A DNA stretch of 7,802 nt from positions 1 through 7,802 of the forward strand of contig JAPLNJ010000303.1 in assembly GCA_026692885.1 (NCBI GenBank), given 5' to 3'. The translations under genes were made by a program, and so were the position numbers. This stretch comes from Planctomycetota bacterium (lineage in GTDB: Bacteria > Planctomycetota > Planctomycetia > Pirellulales > Pirellulaceae). Every line of letters starts with the position of its first letter. The stretch's first letter is position 1. Shown here in pieces: positions 5,040 through 7,802 of the stretch. Below the pieces are notes generated by a model that saw only the letters and a list, made by a program, of their open reading frames with translations, was not told the DNA's origin and did not search any database.

Positions 5040-6374
5040 ATGTTCGTTTCCCGACGTTCGTTCCTCAAGCAGGCCGCCACCTCGGCGATAGCGACACCTT
5101 TTCTCTTGCCGTCACACGTCTGGACGGCCGAGACCAAGCCCAACTCGCGGCTCACGATGGGGTTTGTGGGCATGGGGATGCAGAATCGAGGACTCCTTAG
5201 CGGGTTTCTGGGGCAGGATACGGAGGTCCTGGCGGTCTGCGACGTGGACACGACTCGCCGCAACGACGCCAAGCGGCAGGTCGAGGAGTTCTACGCCAAG
5301 CAGCCGGGACGCAGCGGCCAGTGCGCGGCGTATAACGACTTCCGTGAGTTGATGGACCGCAAGGACATCGACGCCATTTCCATCGCCACGCCCGACCACT
5401 GGCACACCATTATTGCCGTCGCGGCCCTGCGCAGCGGGAAGGACGTCTATTGCGAAAAGCCGCTGACGCACAACATCCACGAGTCCATCGTGCTGTTGCG
5501 GGAGGTCGACGCCAACCGACGCGTGTTGCAAACGGGCTCCATGCAGCGCTCGTCGAAGGAATTCCGCATCGCTTGCGAGTTGGTGCTCAACGGCGCTATC
5601 GGCCAGGTCCAACGCGTGGAGTGCAGCTTTGGCGGGCCGCCGGTCCCGTACAATCTGCCCGAGGAGCCGCTGGAGCCGGGTCTCGATTGGAACCTCTGGG
5701 TGGGGCCGGCCCCGATGAAGCCCTACAACACCGCGGTCTGCCCACGCGGCGTCCACAATAGCTATCCCAACTGGCGCGGTTATCAGGAGTTCGGCAGCGG
5801 CGGCGTGGGCGATTGGGGCGCCCACCACCTGGACATCGCTCAGTGGGGCCTGGGAATGGACGCCAGCGGACCCGTCGAGATCTTACCGCCGGAGAACCCG
5901 AAGGCCACGCAAGGAGTCAAGTTCATCTACGCCAACGGCGTCGTCCTCGAACATAAGGGCGGCTTTGGAGTGCATTTCTTCGGCACGGAAGGCGAACTCC
6001 AGGTCAATCGCGGCCTGTTCACGTTCAAACGCGGCACGGAGTTGATCGCCTCTCATGCCCGCTACGACGACCGGCAGACATCGTGCGGGGCGGAGGTGCA
6101 GAAGGCGGAGCGGGCGGTCCTCAAAGATCCGAAGATCCGGCTCTACGAGAGTAAGAACCACCTGAGCGATTTTCTGGAGTGCGTGAAGACACGCCAGAAG
6201 CCGATCACCAGCGAACAGGTTGGCGCTCGCTCGGCCATCTGTTGCCACCTGATGAATCAGGCCTACTTCCACGGCCAGAAGCTCAAGTGGGACCCGGTGA
6301 AGTTCACCTTCGTCGCCGGCACGGGCGATCCGGCATGGCTCACCCGCGACTACCGGAGCCCCTGGACCGTGTGA
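5040..6374 (+). CDS. Tat-exported Gfo/Idh/MocA-family NAD(P)-dependent oxidoreductase
   Basis: The start ATG follows AAAGGA (5027-5032) by seven bases. The 444-residue protein opens with a twin-arginine signal, SRRSFLKQAA (4-13), and a hydrophobic stretch to about residue 30. The Rossmann fold begins with GFVGMGMQNRG (41-51), ends strand 2 with CDVD (67-70) and continues to ATPDHWH (116-122) and the family EKP motif (139-141, catalytic Lys140). The C-terminal dimerisation/substrate domain holds the GDWGAHHLD signature (257-265). The ending DPVKFTFVAGTGDPAWLTRDYRSPW is the tail typical of planctomycete paralogues; length is normal for them. The family oxidises or reduces hydroxyls of sugars, inositols and sugar acids, or cleaves glycosides through a transient oxidation; the substrate here cannot be read. 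The signal implies an extracytoplasmic location with a pre-bound cofactor. The next gene, 144 bases downstream, is likely functionally related. Confidence 0.95.
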   Translation: MFVSRRSFLKQAATSAIATPFLLPSHVWTAETKPNSRLTMGFVGMGMQNRGLLSGFLGQDTEVLAVCDVDTTRRNDAKRQVEEFYAKQPGRSGQCAAYNDFRELMDRKDIDAISIATPDHWHTIIAVAALRSGKDVYCEKPLTHNIHESIVLLREVDANRRVLQTGSMQRSSKEFRIACELVLNGAIGQVQRVECSFGGPPVPYNLPEEPLEPGLDWNLWVGPAPMKPYNTAVCPRGVHNSYPNWRGYQEFGSGGVGDWGAHHLDIAQWGLGMDASGPVEILPPENPKATQGVKFIYANGVVLEHKGGFGVHFFGTEGELQVNRGLFTFKRGTELIASHARYDDRQTSCGAEVQKAERAVLKDPKIRLYESKNHLSDFLECVKTRQKPITSEQVGARSAICCHLMNQAYFHGQKLKWDPVKFTFVAGTGDPAWLTRDYRSPWTV

Positions 6375-6518
6375 GTCACGCGGGGGCGATATTGTTCGGG
6401 AACAGGACGGGGAACTCACAGCAAGGACCTCTTGATGTGGACTTCGAACCGTGAAAGAATCTGATTCCGTCCACAACACGCGAGGTGGCGTTAGTTCTGT
6501 TTCCTGGAGGGGCATGCC

Positions 6519-7802
6519 ATGACACGACGGCCAGACGAAGCGGTGGGGAGGAAAACGAGACGGCGATTCCTACGCGACGCTGCGAGTGCCGTCGCGGGCG
6601 CTGCACTCGTCGGACGGATTGGCCAGGCTGCGTGGCTGGCAGCACCCAGCCTGGTGCGCGGTCCGCTCAGGAAGGCCAGCAAGTTGCGTCCCGACCTCTT
6701 GGGTCCGGAATCCCCCCAGGGACTGGAGGTGCTCCAGCTCACGACGGAACCGGATGTCCCGAGTTCGCACTTGTACATGGAAGCCCAGGTGTTCACGATG
6801 GACTCGAAGCGGTTCGTGCTGCACCGTTCGGCCACCGCCCACGGCGGCAGCAAGAGCGACCCGAATCACCAGTACCTGCTGTGCGACATCGAGGACGGTG
6901 GCACCCTCCATCCGCTCACCGAGGAAACCGGGGCGACGGCTCCTTCGGTCAGCCCCGACGGAAAGAGTCTGTACTACTTCGTGGATCAGACGACCGTGGG
7001 CGGGGGCCGGTTGACCCTGAAACGCGTACACCTGGACGGCACTGGGCGCGAGACGATCCTGGTGCTCGATACGCCCTTGCCCGACACGGCCTTTCGCCCC
7101 AGCCACATCTACCCGCTGTCGACGATTTCGTCTGACGGCAAACGGCTCGCCCTCTCGGCGTTTCTGGGTGACGGCCAGACAGAAGGGGCCCCGTTTGGGC
7201 TGATGGTTTTCGACGTAGAACGCGGTTCGGTGCAGTTGGTCTACCACGGCCCCACTTGGTGTAACATGCACGCCCAGTACTGCCGCACGACCGACCCGGA
7301 GGCCGCCCACGATCTCCTCATCCAGGAAAACCATGGCAACACAGCCACGGCGAGCGGCTCCATCACACGCCTGGTGGGCGGCGATGGGGCTGATATCCAC
7401 GTGATCCGCGACGACGGCACCGACTTGCGCAATCTGCCCTGGGGACGCGACGGCAACGAGGCTTGTCAAGGACACCAGTGCTGGCGCGGACGGACCAACT
7501 GGGCCATCACCAGCACCGGCTCACGGAAGCCCTCCGAAGCCCAATTGATCGAGGGCCGAGCCGCCCTGCATGCCGGCCATGTCGGAATCAAGACCCCTGC
7601 AGGCGTCCGCAACGACATCAGCCGCGAGTTTCCCAATCCGCACTTCTATCACTTCGCCACCGACATCGCCGGGAAGCGTCTGATCAGCGACTCGGGCCCG
7701 CTGAACGAGGGCGCGAAGATTTACCTGGCGGAACTGTGCGAGCCGGGAAAGGACCCCTTGCGGAACTTCCGTTATCTGCTGTGTCCCAAGTCGTCGTGCC
7801 AG
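6519..7802 (+). CDS. Tat-exported oligogalacturonate-lyase-like beta-propeller protein (3' end outside window)
   Basis: The frame runs 428 codons to the right edge without a stop. The start ATG is preceded by GGAGG (6506-6510) at eight bases. The N-terminus has a twin-arginine motif, TRRRFLRDAAS (13-23), then an Ala/Val/Leu-rich stretch. A TolB/PD40-like seven-bladed propeller follows, with blade motifs such as SVSPDGKSLYYF and TISSDGKRLALS. Positions conserved in oligogalacturonate lyases can be matched: HAQ (251-253) after CNM, QENHGN (269-274) for the usual HEG-type turn, ADIHVIRDDGTDLRNL for the strand with arginine-type RxDG, and GHQCW (318-322) for GHxxW. In that family His and Gln residues hold the Mn2+ used in beta-elimination of unsaturated or short galacturonides. 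Because many planctomycete paralogues are diverged, the exact substrate is uncertain; a non-catalytic propeller is possible. Context with a Gfo/Idh/MocA enzyme suits uronic-acid or polysaccharide breakdown. Confidence 0.8.
   Translation, partial: MTRRPDEAVGRKTRRRFLRDAASAVAGAALVGRIGQAAWLAAPSLVRGPLRKASKLRPDLLGPESPQGLEVLQLTTEPDVPSSHLYMEAQVFTMDSKRFVLHRSATAHGGSKSDPNHQYLLCDIEDGGTLHPLTEETGATAPSVSPDGKSLYYFVDQTTVGGGRLTLKRVHLDGTGRETILVLDTPLPDTAFRPSHIYPLSTISSDGKRLALSAFLGDGQTEGAPFGLMVFDVERGSVQLVYHGPTWCNMHAQYCRTTDPEAAHDLLIQENHGNTATASGSITRLVGGDGADIHVIRDDGTDLRNLPWGRDGNEACQGHQCWRGRTNWAITSTGSRKPSEAQLIEGRAALHAGHVGIKTPAGVRNDISREFPNPHFYHFATDIAGKRLISDSGPLNEGAKIYLAELCEPGKDPLRNFRYLLCPKSSCQ

Noticed and set aside
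5112..5828. 238-codon minus-strand frame opposite the oxidoreductase
   Set aside because: A shadow of the Gfo/Idh/MocA gene.
6570..7475. 301-codon minus-strand frame opposite the propeller gene
   Set aside because: It is the antisense of a high-GC coding frame; the plus-strand frame has a signal sequence, a ribosome site and propeller motifs.

Overview
The window looks like a piece of a planctomycete chromosome, most likely from the Pirellulales or a related order. The evidence is the gene content. There is a large extracellular protein combining DUF11, FG-GAP and dockerin modules with an acidic C-terminal tail. There is a Tat-exported Gfo/Idh/MocA oxidoreductase with the C-terminal ending typical of planctomycete paralogues, followed by a Tat-exported oligogalacturonate-lyase-like beta-propeller. 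There is also a small membrane protein of a type I associate with planctomycetes. The placement rests on recognising these families by eye, not on a search.

Layout. Positions 2-2194 hold the 3' part of the surface or secreted dockerin protein, which is open at the left edge. Positions 2195-2615 are a structured intergenic stretch with a near-perfect 26-nt palindrome and a possible small, frameshifted ORF. Positions 2616-3038 encode a four-helix membrane protein. Positions 3039-3654 hold no convincing gene but several repeats: a GACAGGAAAA direct/inverted set, two short palindromes, and a CGGGTATCGT cluster just before a tRNA. Positions 3655-3727 are a CAU-anticodon tRNA, best matched to tRNA-Ile2. 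A 13-bp inverted repeat separates the tRNA from a minus-strand, N-terminally truncated tyrosine recombinase (3829 to about 4215). Its broken end meets a plus-strand ORF (4221-4703) whose body resembles the LecA/PA-IL calcium-dependent galactose lectin fold. Positions 4704-5039 are non-coding apart from a good sigma70-like promoter. Positions 5040-6374 are the Gfo/Idh/MocA gene, and 6519-7802 the propeller gene, cut by the right edge.

How it fits together. The right third looks like a two-gene, plus-strand polysaccharide or sugar-acid catabolic unit whose products both carry twin-arginine signals, so both probably act outside the cytoplasm. The middle, roughly 3.65-4.7 kb, looks like the worn remains of an element that integrated at a tRNA: a recombinase tail and a lectin-like tail, both missing their 5' halves, abutting head to head. 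The left third is ordinary planctomycete cell-surface and membrane gene content. The most unusual items are the lectin-like domain, the recombinase/lectin junction, and the repeat clusters around the tRNA.
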